Assembly (NCBI RefSeq): GCF_900129345.1
Contig: NZ_FQVK01000016.1
Coordinates: forward strand, 36,014 to 100,013
Source of the DNA: Ruegeria intermedia
GTDB lineage: Bacteria; Pseudomonadota; Alphaproteobacteria; Rhodobacterales; Rhodobacteraceae
Direction of reading: 5' to 3'
DNA: 64,000 bases
Both the position numbers and the translations under genes were made by a program. The notes beneath the pieces were generated by a model. It saw only the letters and a list, made by a program, of their open reading frames with translations, searched no databases and had not been told where the DNA came from. This document shows, one piece after another, positions 1 to 9,766 of this stretch. The first letter of the stretch is position 1, and every line of letters begins with the position of its first letter.

Positions 1-1
1 C

Positions 2-1588
<1,587 letters not shown>

Positions 1589-1592
<4 letters not shown>

Positions 1593-2569
1593 AAGCTCTG
1601 GTCTATGAAGGCGTCGAACACCTGGTCTATCGCGACGTGCCGGACGCTGCGCCGCAACCTGGCGAGCATCTGATCCGGGTCGAGGCCGTCGGGATCTGCG
1701 GGTCCGACATGCATGCATATCTGGGCCATGATGCGCGCCGCCCGGCGCCCTTGATCCTGGGTCACGAGGCGGCGGGCACAGTGATCGGCGGCCCCAAAGA
1801 CGGAACGCGGGTCACGATCAATCCTCTGGTAACTTGCGGGCAGTGCCCGGCCTGCAAGGCGGAGCGCGAAAACCTGTGCCCCGACCGTCAGATCATCTCG
1901 ATGCACCCGCGCGAAGGCGCCTTTGCCCAATATGTTTCGATGCCTTGGGACAATCTGGTTGAGGTGCCGGATCACGTACCCTTCGCCAAGGCCGCCCTGG
2001 CCGAGCCGCTGGCCGTCAGCTGGCACGCCGCGCGCCTCGCGCTCGAGGCGCTGCATCCAGCGATGGAGCGTCGTGCGCTGGTGATCGGGGGTGGGGCGAT
2101 TGGCCTTGCGGCGGCGCTGGCGCTGCGGGCGATGGATGTCGTGGATGTGACCGTGGTCGAACCCAACGACCTGCGGCGTAAGTTCCTGCAAAGGCTGGAT
2201 TGCGCCAAGGTCGCACCCGAAGCGCAAGGTGATTTCCCGATCGTGGTCGACGCCGTGGGCTTTGCCGCCACCCGTGCGGTGGCCTCGGAACGGGCCCGGC
2301 CGGGCGGGGTGATCGCGCATGTGGGTCTGGGCGAGGACACCGGCGGGCTGGACGTGCGGCGCATGACCCTGCAAGAGATCACCTTCATCGGAACCTACAC
2401 CTATACCGCGCAGGATTTCCGTCAGACCGCGCAGGCCATTTTTGACGGCGCGCTGGGCGCTCTGGACTGGATCGAAGAACGCGATCTGGCCGATGGCGCC
2501 CGGGCCTTTGCCCAGCTACGCTCGGGCGAGGTCGCGGTTCCGAAAATCGTGCTGTCCCCGTGGGCCTGA
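1589..2569 (+). CDS. hpsP: Zinc-dependent alcohol dehydrogenase, candidate DHPS 2-dehydrogenase (HpsP-like)
   Basis: A medium-chain dehydrogenase of 326 residues. The catalytic zinc site is shown by GICGSD near residue 38 and GHEAAG near 59, and the structural zinc site by CGQCPACKAERENLC. The Rossmann part carries IGGGAIGLAAALA. Its start overlaps the SDR stop by 4 bases. Together with the SDR it is the expected second enzyme of the DHPS racemising pair; the substrate is inferred from neighbours, because threonine-, sorbitol- and galactitol-type dehydrogenases share the same motifs. Confidence 0.6.
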
Positions 2570-2591
2570 CCGCCCGGAACTGGAGGTAACC

Positions 2592-3002
2592 ATGTATAAG
2601 AAAATTCTTGTCCCCATGGCGCTTGATCACGGCATTTCGCCGCAAACGCTCGAGATCGCCCGTGCCTTGGGTGGCGGATCCGCCGAGATCGTCGCGCTGC
2701 ATGTCTATGAGATGCCGCAGGGCTCGGTCAGCGTCTATCTGGACAAGGACGCCGTGGCCGAAGGCTTTGCCCGGGCGCGCGAGGTCCTGATGGAAAAGCT
2801 GAAAGGCCTGCCGGATGTAAAGCCCGAACTGGTCAAGGGCCACACCGCACGCACGATCATCGACTATGCCAACGACCACGGTTTCGATTGCGTCGTCATC
2901 GGCTCGCACCGTCCCGGACTGACGGATTATTTCCTTGGCTCCACCGCGTCGCGCGTGGTGCGGCATGCAAAATGTGCCGTCCACGTCCACCGCAGGGCCT
3001 GA
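2592..3002 (+). CDS. Universal stress protein (UspA family)
   Basis: A single-domain UspA protein of 136 residues beginning KKILVPMALD. The C-terminal nucleotide-binding loop is recognisable as IGSHRPGLTDYFLGSTASRVV, close to the ATP-binding consensus G-2x-G-9x-G-S/T. A good ribosome-binding site (TGGAGG) lies just before the ATG. It sits 22 bases after the zinc dehydrogenase and 49 before comD, apparently in the same transcript, so it is probably co-expressed with sulfonate use. A second UspA protein occurs at 29805. No specific function can be read from the sequence. Confidence 0.88.
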   Translation: MYKKILVPMALDHGISPQTLEIARALGGGSAEIVALHVYEMPQGSVSVYLDKDAVAEGFARAREVLMEKLKGLPDVKPELVKGHTARTIIDYANDHGFDCVVIGSHRPGLTDYFLGSTASRVVRHAKCAVHVHRRA

Positions 3003-3051
3003 CCCGTCCATCGCGCCCTCGGCGCCCCAACCCAGGAACAGAAGCTTCGAC

Positions 3052-3558
3052 ATGAACATAGACAAGAAGATCACCGAAGATCTGGTGGCCAATGACATCT
3101 CGTTCGTCACCACGGTGCCGTGCAAGCAACTGGCCGGCGTCATCGCCGAGATCGACGCCCATGACGCCATCTTTCACATCCCCTCGAACAAAGAGGACGA
3201 AGGCATGGGCCTGTGCGCCGGGGCCTGGATGGGCGGCAAGCGCCCCGCGATCATCATGCAGAACACCGCGATCGGGGTCACGATCAACACGCTGGCGACG
3301 CTGATCCAGTATTACCGGATGCCGCTGCCGATGCTGATCTCGTACCGGGGCGAACTGCGCGAACCCATCGCCTGCCAGGTCGAGATGGCCGTTCACACCA
3401 AGGCCCTGCTGGCGCAGATGCACATTCCGACCTACCATTTCCACCATCAGGAAGACGTGGCCGAACTGGACGCGATCCTGAAATACACCTTCATGTGCAA
3501 CAAGCCCGTCGCGATCCTGACCGACGCCAATTTCTGGGGAGGCTATGGCGACCAATGA
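3052..3558 (+). CDS. comD: Sulfopyruvate decarboxylase, alpha subunit (ComD)
   Basis: This 168-residue protein has the pyrimidine-binding half of a thiamine-diphosphate enzyme: an early VTTVPCKQLAGV segment, the glutamate of NKEDEGMGLCAGAW that would activate the cofactor, and a following MQNTAIGVTINTLATL segment. With ComE it forms sulfopyruvate decarboxylase, converting 3-sulfopyruvate to sulfoacetaldehyde and carbon dioxide in the cytoplasm. The chosen ATG begins MNIDKKITEDLV; longer in-frame starts run into the upstream gene. Its stop overlaps the comE start by 4 bases, as expected for subunits made in equal amounts. Confidence 0.88.
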   Translation: MNIDKKITEDLVANDISFVTTVPCKQLAGVIAEIDAHDAIFHIPSNKEDEGMGLCAGAWMGGKRPAIIMQNTAIGVTINTLATLIQYYRMPLPMLISYRGELREPIACQVEMAVHTKALLAQMHIPTYHFHHQEDVAELDAILKYTFMCNKPVAILTDANFWGGYGDQ

Positions 3559-4109
3559 TCCGTTCTGAAATCCTGAAGGAAATCGCCCCGATCCTGCGTG
3601 ACCAACTGGTCGTGTGCAATATCGGAATCCCCAGCCAGGAACTGCATGCCATCGACGATCAGCCCACCAATTTCTACATGCTGGGCACGATGGGCCTGGC
3701 CTCGAGCATCGGTCTGGGGTTGGCGCTGGCCCAGCCGAAACCGGTGATCGTGATCGACGGCGACGGCTCGATCCTGACCAACCTGGGGACGCTGCCGACC
3801 ATCGCCAACAACGTAGCCGACAACTATATCCTGCTGATCATCGACAACGGCTCGTACGGCTCGACCGGCGATCAGCCGACCTATGCGGGGCAGAAGACCT
3901 CGCTGGCCAAGATGGCCGAGGCGGCGGGCTGCGAGCGCGTGATCGAATGCCAGGCCGAAGAGACCGGCCGCGTGCTGCAAGAGGCGCTGGACGCCCGCCA
4001 GATGACCATCATCGTCAGCAAATGTGAGAGCGGAAACGCCAAGATGCCGCCGATCACGATGGACCCGGTCGTCATCCGCGACCGCTTCATGAAGGCCGTT
4101 CAGGCCTGA
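3555..4109 (+). CDS. comE: Sulfopyruvate decarboxylase, beta subunit (ComE)
   Basis: This 184-residue subunit carries the diphosphate-binding half of the enzyme. The thiamine-diphosphate and magnesium motif is clear: GDGS near residue 75, followed by N-x-G-T-L and then the asparagine in IIDNGSYGSTG. GLASSIGLGLALA is the typical upstream helix. The short start (ATG overlapping the comD stop) is preferred over the longer open frame, which would run antiparallel to no homology. Its own stop TGA shares its last base with the ATG of the next gene, so comD, comE and the FMN dehydrogenase are tightly coupled. Confidence 0.9.
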   Translation: MIRSEILKEIAPILRDQLVVCNIGIPSQELHAIDDQPTNFYMLGTMGLASSIGLGLALAQPKPVIVIDGDGSILTNLGTLPTIANNVADNYILLIIDNGSYGSTGDQPTYAGQKTSLAKMAEAAGCERVIECQAEETGRVLQEALDARQMTIIVSKCESGNAKMPPITMDPVVIRDRFMKAVQA

Positions 4110-5221
4110 TGGGCGCAAGCGCCATCCACAGCGCCGAAGATGCCCGCCGGCTGGCCCGGCGGCGTCTGCCGTGGATGGTGTTCGACTATATCGACGGGGC
4201 CGCCGGGTCCGAGGCCGGGGTCCGGCGCACCCGCGCGGCGCTGGACGCGATGACCCTGCGGCCCCGGATCCTGCGCGATATCAGCAACCGGTCACTGGCG
4301 ACCCGTGTGTTCGGGCAAGCGGCCGACAGGCCCTTCGGCATCGCGCCCATGGGCATGTGCAACCTGTCCGCGCCGGGCGCCGACCTGATGCTGGCGCGGC
4401 TGGCGGCGCAATACGGGGTGCCGCTGGGCGTTTCCACGGTGGCCTCGACACCGATGGAGGCGCTGATCGAAGAGGCCCGGGGCCATGCCTGGTTTCAGCT
4501 GTATTTCAGCGGCGATGGCAGCGGCACGTTCAAGCTGGTCGATCGGGCAAAGGCCGCGGGCTACCAGACCCTGATCCTGACGGTTGACGTGCCCGAAGTC
4601 GGCCGCCGCCCGCGCGAACTGCGCCACGGCTTCCGCATGCCGTTCCGGATCGGGCCGCGGCAGTTTCTGGATTTCGCGCTGCATCCGCGCTGGTCGATCT
4701 CGACCCTGCTGAAGGGCAAACCGCAGATGGCGAATTTCCTGATGGAGGGGTTCGCGTTCGACCGAACCGAAAGCCGTGCAAAGGCCGATTGGGGCACGCT
4801 GGCAAGGTTGCGCGACCGGTGGCCGGGCAAGCTGGTGGTCAAGGGCGTGCTGGATGTCGAAGACGCGGTTTCGCTGAAGGCGTCCGGTGTCGACGCCATC
4901 CAGGTCTCGAGCCACGGCGCCCGTCAGTTGGAGAGCGCACCCGCACCGATCTCGGTCCTGCCGCAGATCCGGGCGGCGGTCGGCGACGACTATCCGCTGT
5001 TTTATGACAGCGGCCTGCGGTCCGGCGAAGATGCGCTCAAGGCGCTGATGGCCGGTGCCGATTTCCTGTTCTTCGGGCGGATCCTGCAATTCGCCATCGC
5101 GGCGGGCGGCGAGGCCGGTTTGCACCGGTTGTGGGAGGTGCTGTCCGAGGAGATGGACATCGCCATGGCCCAGATCGGCGTCACCGCGCCGCGCGGTGTA
5201 CGAGGTGGCCGGGGCGAGTAA
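4109..5221 (+). CDS. slcD: FMN-dependent 2-hydroxyacid dehydrogenase, candidate sulfolactate dehydrogenase (SlcD)
   Basis: A 370-residue member of the L-lactate dehydrogenase/glycolate oxidase family. Visible landmarks are FDYIDGAAGSE near the N-terminus, FGIAPMGM, the tyrosine in FQLYFSGD, KGVLDVEDA, the active-site VSSHGARQLE (usual form VSNHGGRQLD) and the FMN phosphate loop YDSGLRSGEDALKALMAGADF. The shift from NHGGRQLD to SHGARQLE beside the substrate may reflect a sulfonated substrate. Coupled to comDE, it is the obvious enzyme for oxidising sulfolactate (made by HpsN) to sulfopyruvate, passing electrons to the respiratory chain. L-lactate itself cannot be excluded. Confidence 0.7.
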   Translation: MGASAIHSAEDARRLARRRLPWMVFDYIDGAAGSEAGVRRTRAALDAMTLRPRILRDISNRSLATRVFGQAADRPFGIAPMGMCNLSAPGADLMLARLAAQYGVPLGVSTVASTPMEALIEEARGHAWFQLYFSGDGSGTFKLVDRAKAAGYQTLILTVDVPEVGRRPRELRHGFRMPFRIGPRQFLDFALHPRWSISTLLKGKPQMANFLMEGFAFDRTESRAKADWGTLARLRDRWPGKLVVKGVLDVEDAVSLKASGVDAIQVSSHGARQLESAPAPISVLPQIRAAVGDDYPLFYDSGLRSGEDALKALMAGADFLFFGRILQFAIAAGGEAGLHRLWEVLSEEMDIAMAQIGVTAPRGVRGGRGE

Positions 5222-5226
5222 AAGTC

Positions 5227-5247
5227 CGGCGCGCCGAACGCGCCGGT
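5227..5247. terminator. Bidirectional hairpin between convergent sulfonate genes
   Basis: A perfect 8-bp GC-rich inverted repeat (CCGGCGCG ... CGCGCCGG) with a 5-base loop lies in the 42-base gap between the stops of the comDE operon and tpa. It could end transcription from either side. There is an AAAA on the left, giving a U run only for the leftward tpa transcript. Confidence 0.65.
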
Positions 5248-5263
5248 CGGTCGTCAGATGCCG

Positions 5264-6655
5264 TCAGCCGAACACGCGACCCAACGCGCCATCGACCGCG
5301 TCGGTGATCTGGTCGATATCGTCGGCCGTCGCAATCAGCGCCGGCGAGAAGCACAGCGTGTTGTTCTTGCCCGGAACCGAGCGGTTGGTGACGCCGATGA
5401 TCACGCCCTGCGCCATGCAGTCGGCCACGACCGCCTGGGCCAGTTTCTCGTTCACCGGTTCCTTGGTCGCACGATCCGCCACCAGTTCGGCCCCCAGGAA
5501 CAGACCCTTGCCGCGCACGTCGCCGATGACCTTGTGCTTGTCCATCAGCGCCCGCAGGTTGCCCATCATGCGATCCCCCATCGCGGCGCAGTTGGCCAGC
5601 AGGTTTTCATCCTCGATGATGCGCATGTTCTCGATCGCCGCCGCCGGCCCGGCGGTGCAGCCGCCAAAGGTCGAGATGTCGCGGAAATAGTTCATCGGGT
5701 CGTCGGCATTGTCCTTGAACATGTCAAAGACTTCTTCGGTGGTCACCATGCAGGCAATCGCCGCATAGCCCGAGGCCACGCCCTTGGCCATGGTCACGAA
5801 ATCCGGTTTCACGCCATATTGCTGGTACCCGAACCAGGTGCCGGTGCGACCCACGCCGCAGACGACCTCGTCGATATGCAGCAGGATGTCGTATTTCTTG
5901 CAGATCTCCTGCACGCGCTGCCAATAGCCTTCGGGCGCCTCGATCACGCCGCCGCCGGCGGTCACCGGCTCAAGGCACAGCGCGCCCACGGTGTCGGGGC
6001 CTTCGCGCAGGATCACGGCTTCGATCTGATCGGCGGCCCATTCGCCAAAGTTCTCGTCGGGTGCGCCGTCCAGTTCGTGCTTGCGGTATTCCATGCAGTG
6101 CGGCACGCGCACGAAATCCGGCGCAAAGGGGCCGTATTGCGCGTTGCGCTCGTCCTGCCCGCCGGCCGACATCGCCGCCAGGGTCGAGCCGTGATAATCG
6201 CGGTCGCGGTACAGGATCTTGGTCTTCTTGCCGCCGTATTTCTTGTGGGCGATCTGGCGGACCATCTTGAACGCCTTCTCGTTCGCCTCACTGCCCGAGT
6301 TGGTGTAGTAGACCCGGCTCATGCCCGGCATCTTTTTGATCAGCTTTTCGGCAAAGATCGCGCCGGGGATCGAGCCCGCCGACTGGGCGAAGTAGCACAG
6401 CTTCATCAGCTGGTCATAGACCGCCTTGCAGATGGATTCGCGGCCATAGCCCACGTTCACCGTCCAGACGCCGCCCGAGACGGCATCCAGGTGTTCCTTG
6501 CCCTTCTGGTCCCAGACGCGCATGCCCTTGCCTTCGACGATGATGCGCGGATCGTTCGTCTCGAACGGCTTGTGCTGGATCAGGTGGTGCCAGATATGGG
6601 CGCGGTCGGCCTCGACCACGCGGGAAAGATCGTTTTCGTTGAACGTGCCGTCCAT
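5264..6655 (-). CDS. tpa: Taurine--pyruvate aminotransferase (Tpa)
   Basis: A 463-residue class III aminotransferase that moves the amino group of taurine to pyruvate, giving sulfoacetaldehyde and alanine. The pyridoxal-phosphate lysine is K291 in TMAKGVASGY, the aspartate that contacts the cofactor is in HIDEVVCGVGRTG, and NSGSEANEKA binds the phosphate. The overall sequence, from MDGTFNENDLSRVV onward, matches the taurine-pyruvate enzymes rather than beta-alanine or omega-amino-acid enzymes. The start used here has an AAAGGA site 6 bases upstream; the longer open frame has no such site. Convergent with comDE, it supplies the same sulfoacetaldehyde pool. The taurine transporter and Xsc are not in view. 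Confidence 0.88.
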   Translation of the reverse strand: MDGTFNENDLSRVVEADRAHIWHHLIQHKPFETNDPRIIVEGKGMRVWDQKGKEHLDAVSGGVWTVNVGYGRESICKAVYDQLMKLCYFAQSAGSIPGAIFAEKLIKKMPGMSRVYYTNSGSEANEKAFKMVRQIAHKKYGGKKTKILYRDRDYHGSTLAAMSAGGQDERNAQYGPFAPDFVRVPHCMEYRKHELDGAPDENFGEWAADQIEAVILREGPDTVGALCLEPVTAGGGVIEAPEGYWQRVQEICKKYDILLHIDEVVCGVGRTGTWFGYQQYGVKPDFVTMAKGVASGYAAIACMVTTEEVFDMFKDNADDPMNYFRDISTFGGCTAGPAAAIENMRIIEDENLLANCAAMGDRMMGNLRALMDKHKVIGDVRGKGLFLGAELVADRATKEPVNEKLAQAVVADCMAQGVIIGVTNRSVPGKNNTLCFSPALIATADDIDQITDAVDGALGRVFG

Positions 6656-6877
6656 GACATGTCCTTTCACTAAGATGCGACGCGCGGGAATCACGATGTC
6701 CGGCGGGCGCGGATGAACCAGATACCGCAGATCAGCCCGAAAGCCCGGTACGCAGTAGGGCCAGATTACCCGATCGCGTAGCTCCAGTATATTCGCCGCG
6801 CGTAGTTTTACGGGTTTGTTTTGCGCCAACCTTTGTGCTCAATACGAAAAATCCGACGATTTGGGGAGGAGAGGCGG

Positions 6878-8506
6878 ATGGCGACCCACAACATCTATCA
6901 GCGCGATCTGGACAAGTGCCCGGCCAATTTCACGGCCCTGTCCCCGCTCAGCTATATCGAGCGGACGGCGGCCGTTTACCCGGACTATCCGGCCGTGGTC
7001 TATGGCGACCGGCGCTATAGCTGGGCGCAGACCTATGCGCGTTGCCGCCGGTTGGCCAGCGCGTTGGCTGCGCGTGGGGTGGGCACGGGCGACACGGTGT
7101 CGATCATCGCCGCCAACATCCCCGAGATGTACGAGGCGCATTTCGGCGTGCCCATGGCGGGCGCGGTGCTGAACACCATCAACACAAGGCTGGACGCGCC
7201 AATCATCGCCTTCATCCTGAACCACGCCGAATCCAAGGTGCTGCTGGTCGATCCCGAGTTTTCGGGCGTGGTGAAGCAGGCGCTGGAGCAGGTGGATCAC
7301 GACATTCTGGTGATCGACATCGAGGATCCCAGTTTCGACGGCGGTGAGAAACTGGGCGCGCTGACCTATGACGACCTGCTGGCCGAGGGCGACCCGGAAT
7401 TCGACTGGTCTCTGCCTGCCGATGAATGGGACGCGATCACGCTGAACTATACCTCGGGCACCACGGGTAACCCCAAGGGGGTGGTCTATCACCACCGTGG
7501 CGCGGCGCTGAACGCCACGTCGAACATTCTGACCTGGGGCATGCCGCAGCATTCGGTCTATCTGTGGACGCTGCCGATGTTCCATTGCAACGGCTGGTGT
7601 TTCCCCTGGACCATGGCCGCGAACGCGGGCACGTCCGTCTGCCTGCGCGCGGTGCGGGACGAGCCGATCTACAAGGCGTTCCGGGATGAGAAGGTCACCC
7701 ATTTCTGCGGCGCGCCCATCGTGCTGAACATGCTGGCCAACGCGCCTGATCACCTCAAGGATTTCGGTCACGAGATCAAGGTGATGACAGCCGGCGCCCC
7801 GCCGCCTGCCGCGGTGATCGCCGCGATGGAGGGAATGGGCCTCGAGGTCACCCATGTCTATGGCCTGACCGAGACCTACGGGCCGTCGGTCGTGTGCGCC
7901 TGGAAGGACGAATGGAACGACAAGCCCGCCGAGGAACGCGCCGCGCTCAAGGTGCGGCAAGGGGTGAAATACGTTGCCTTGTCGGGGCTGATGGTGGCCG
8001 ATCCGGAAACGCTCGAACCGGTGCCGGCCGATGGCGAGACCATGGGCGAGATCTTCATGCAGGGCAACATCGTGATGAAAGGGTATCTCAAGAACCCCGA
8101 GGCCACGCAGAAAGCGTTCCGCGGCGGCTGGTTCGCCTCGGGCGATCTGGGGGTGATGCATCCCGACGGCTACATCGCGCTGAAGGACCGGTCCAAGGAC
8201 ATCATCATCTCGGGGGGCGAGAACATCTCGTCGGTCGAGGTCGAGGATATCCTCTACAAGCACCCCGCCGTGATGGAGGCCGCCGTGGTCGCGAAGCCGG
8301 ACGAGAAGTGGGGTGAGACGCCCTGCGCCTTTGTCGAGTTGAAGCCGGGCGCCGATGCGACCGAGGCCGATCTGATCGCGTTCTGCCGCGACCACATGGC
8401 CCATTTCAAGGCACCCAAGACGGTGGTGTTCGGGCCGCTGCCCAAGACGTCCACGGGCAAGATCCAGAAATTCAAGCTTAGGGAACAGGCGCGGGCGCTG
8501 GGCTAG
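6878..8506 (+). CDS. Acyl-CoA synthetase, DmdB-like (possible methylmercaptopropionyl-CoA ligase)
   Basis: A 542-residue AMP-forming acyl-CoA ligase. The phosphate loop is YTSGTTGNPKG, followed by MFHCNGWCFPW, TAGAPPPAAVIA, YGLTET, the hinge-region GDLGVMHPDGYI and the catalytic lysine in KTSTGKIQKF. The GWCFPW segment is typical of the fatty- and methylmercaptopropionate-CoA ligase branch. Its position next to tpa and its divergent arrangement recall one of the DmdB ligases of roseobacters, which activate 3-methylmercaptopropionate from dimethylsulfoniopropionate. That assignment is an inference; a medium-chain fatty acid ligase is the alternative. ATG at 6878 has a strong GGGGAGGAG site. 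It shares a CTAG stop with the next gene. Confidence 0.75.
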   Translation: MATHNIYQRDLDKCPANFTALSPLSYIERTAAVYPDYPAVVYGDRRYSWAQTYARCRRLASALAARGVGTGDTVSIIAANIPEMYEAHFGVPMAGAVLNTINTRLDAPIIAFILNHAESKVLLVDPEFSGVVKQALEQVDHDILVIDIEDPSFDGGEKLGALTYDDLLAEGDPEFDWSLPADEWDAITLNYTSGTTGNPKGVVYHHRGAALNATSNILTWGMPQHSVYLWTLPMFHCNGWCFPWTMAANAGTSVCLRAVRDEPIYKAFRDEKVTHFCGAPIVLNMLANAPDHLKDFGHEIKVMTAGAPPPAAVIAAMEGMGLEVTHVYGLTETYGPSVVCAWKDEWNDKPAEERAALKVRQGVKYVALSGLMVADPETLEPVPADGETMGEIFMQGNIVMKGYLKNPEATQKAFRGGWFASGDLGVMHPDGYIALKDRSKDIIISGGENISSVEVEDILYKHPAVMEAAVVAKPDEKWGETPCAFVELKPGADATEADLIAFCRDHMAHFKAPKTVVFGPLPKTSTGKIQKFKLREQARALG

Positions 8507-8844
8507 GCGCCCAGCCGGTCAAAGATCGACAGGTCCAGGTCCAGCATCTCGCCCATCCAGATCGCCCTGTCGCGGTGGTCGGGCAGGTGCTGGCCGGTTT
8601 CGGGATGGGTGAACACGGTCAGCCCCTGCCGGTTCAGCATCAGCCACGGGACCACCTTGTCGAAGGCATCTGCGGCAAAGCTCAATTGGCAACTCCAGCG
8701 CGGGTGGGGGCCGACATTGCGGCTGTGCATGTGGCCCATCTGGACGGGGAACAGGCGTGCAGCCTCTTCGCAGACACGGCGGGCGGTCTCCTGCGTTTCG
8801 GCGTTGAAATAGACATGGGCGTGATAGCCGGTGATCTGTGGCAT
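8503..8844 (-). CDS. DOPA 4,5-dioxygenase family protein
   Basis: A 113-residue protein with the family's three histidine-containing stretches: YHAHVYF at the start, GHMHSRNVGPHPRWSCQ in the middle and FTHPETG near the end. The fungal and plant relatives open the ring of DOPA, but most bacterial members have no demonstrated substrate. Its stop overlaps the acyl-CoA ligase stop within one CTAG. It lies upstream of the leftward homogentisate genes but points the same way after them, so it may or may not belong with aromatic breakdown. Family certain, reaction unknown. Confidence 0.8.
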   Translation of the reverse strand: MPQITGYHAHVYFNAETQETARRVCEEAARLFPVQMGHMHSRNVGPHPRWSCQLSFAADAFDKVVPWLMLNRQGLTVFTHPETGQHLPDHRDRAIWMGEMLDLDLSIFDRLGA

Positions 8845-8934
8845 CGGGGGCCTCGTGCGGTGATTTCCGGCACGAGGCTAGGCCCGATCGGCGCTGGTGC
8901 ACAGACGCATCGGCACACAGACCCTGTGCGCGGC

Positions 8935-9573
8935 TCAGCCCGGCGCGTGGGCGTCCGGGTGGGCCGCTGCAAAGGCAGGGTGGTCGGCGCAGGCGGCTTC
9001 GACCGCCAGAATGCGCGGCATGTCCGACAGATCGACCTGCCAGCGCCGGGCGTTGTACATCTGCGGGATCAGGCAGAGATCGGCCAGCCCGGGCGCCGAT
9101 CCCGTGCAATAGGGGGCTTGCTCGAACTCTTCCAGCATTGCCTCGAAGGCCAGCAGGCCGGGGCGGATGAAATGGCGCATCCAGTCGCCGGGCATGTCGC
9201 CCTTTCCGCCGCTCAGCTGCGTGGCGTGGCGGGCGACCTTCAGGTTGCAGACCGGGTGCAGATCCACCGCGATGGCATGGGCCAGCGCCTGCGCCCTGGC
9301 CCGCGCGACCGGCTCGTCCGGCAGCAGGTTCAGGCCCCGCGTCCGGTCGAGATAGTCGAGAACGGCCAGCGACTGGGTCAGTTGCACGCCGTCGATCTCG
9401 AGCACGGGCACAAAGCCTTGCGGGTTGCGCGCCAGATGCGCGGGCGCGGTCTGCTCGCCCTTGACCAGATCGACCGTCTGCGCGCGATAGGCGATCCTGG
9501 CCAGGTTCAGCGCGATGCGAACCCGGTAGCTGGCCGAGGACCGCCAATAGTCATACAGGACGACGTCGCTCAT
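8935..9573 (-). CDS. maiA: Maleylacetoacetate isomerase (MaiA, zeta-class GST)
   Basis: A 212-residue glutathione-dependent isomerase turning maleylacetoacetate into fumarylacetoacetate, the penultimate step of homogentisate breakdown. The zeta-class signature SSASYRVRIALN appears at residues 12-23, where serine and cysteine usually contact glutathione; here SSAS replaces the common SSCS. NPQGFVPVLEIDG and LTQSLAVLDYLD complete the thioredoxin-like domain, and GLADLCLIPQMYNARR lies in the helical domain. The gene overlaps the DUF2783 gene upstream by 4 bases, so the two are co-translated. Confidence 0.9.
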   Translation of the reverse strand: MSDVVLYDYWRSSASYRVRIALNLARIAYRAQTVDLVKGEQTAPAHLARNPQGFVPVLEIDGVQLTQSLAVLDYLDRTRGLNLLPDEPVARARAQALAHAIAVDLHPVCNLKVARHATQLSGGKGDMPGDWMRHFIRPGLLAFEAMLEEFEQAPYCTGSAPGLADLCLIPQMYNARRWQVDLSDMPRILAVEAACADHPAFAAAHPDAHAPG

Positions 9574-9761
9574 CGGGCCTTGGCCGCGTCGATCGCCTGT
9601 TTCAGGATGGTCCGGTCGCCGATGTGATTGGCCAGCACCAGCACCAGCCGCGCATTCAGCGCATCGCTTTCGGCCTTGTCCAGACCGTCGTGCGCGGCCA
9701 GCAGATCGGCATAGAAATCATCCGCGCCGTCGATATTCGGGGTGAGGATCAGTTCATCCAT
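9570..9761 (-). CDS. DUF2783 family small protein
   Basis: A 63-residue acidic protein starting MDELILTPNIDGADDFYADLL and rich in helices. It matches what is known of DUF2783, a family found beside FAD-dependent aromatic hydroxylases of this type. The gene lies 5 bases after the hydroxylase stop and overlaps maiA by 4 bases. It has no enzyme motif; a partner or stability factor for the hydroxylase is a guess from the constant pairing. Confidence 0.75.
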   Translation of the reverse strand: MDELILTPNIDGADDFYADLLAAHDGLDKAESDALNARLVLVLANHIGDRTILKQAIDAAKAR

Positions 9762-9766
9762 TGTGC

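Noticed and set aside
5258..6673. Open frame of 471 codons opposite tpa
   Set aside because: Antisense shadow; histidine- and arginine-rich, and tpa on the other strand is unmistakable.
6839..8404. Minus-strand frame of 521 codons opposite the acyl-CoA ligase
   Set aside because: Shadow frame with no motif; the plus-strand ligase has all catalytic motifs.
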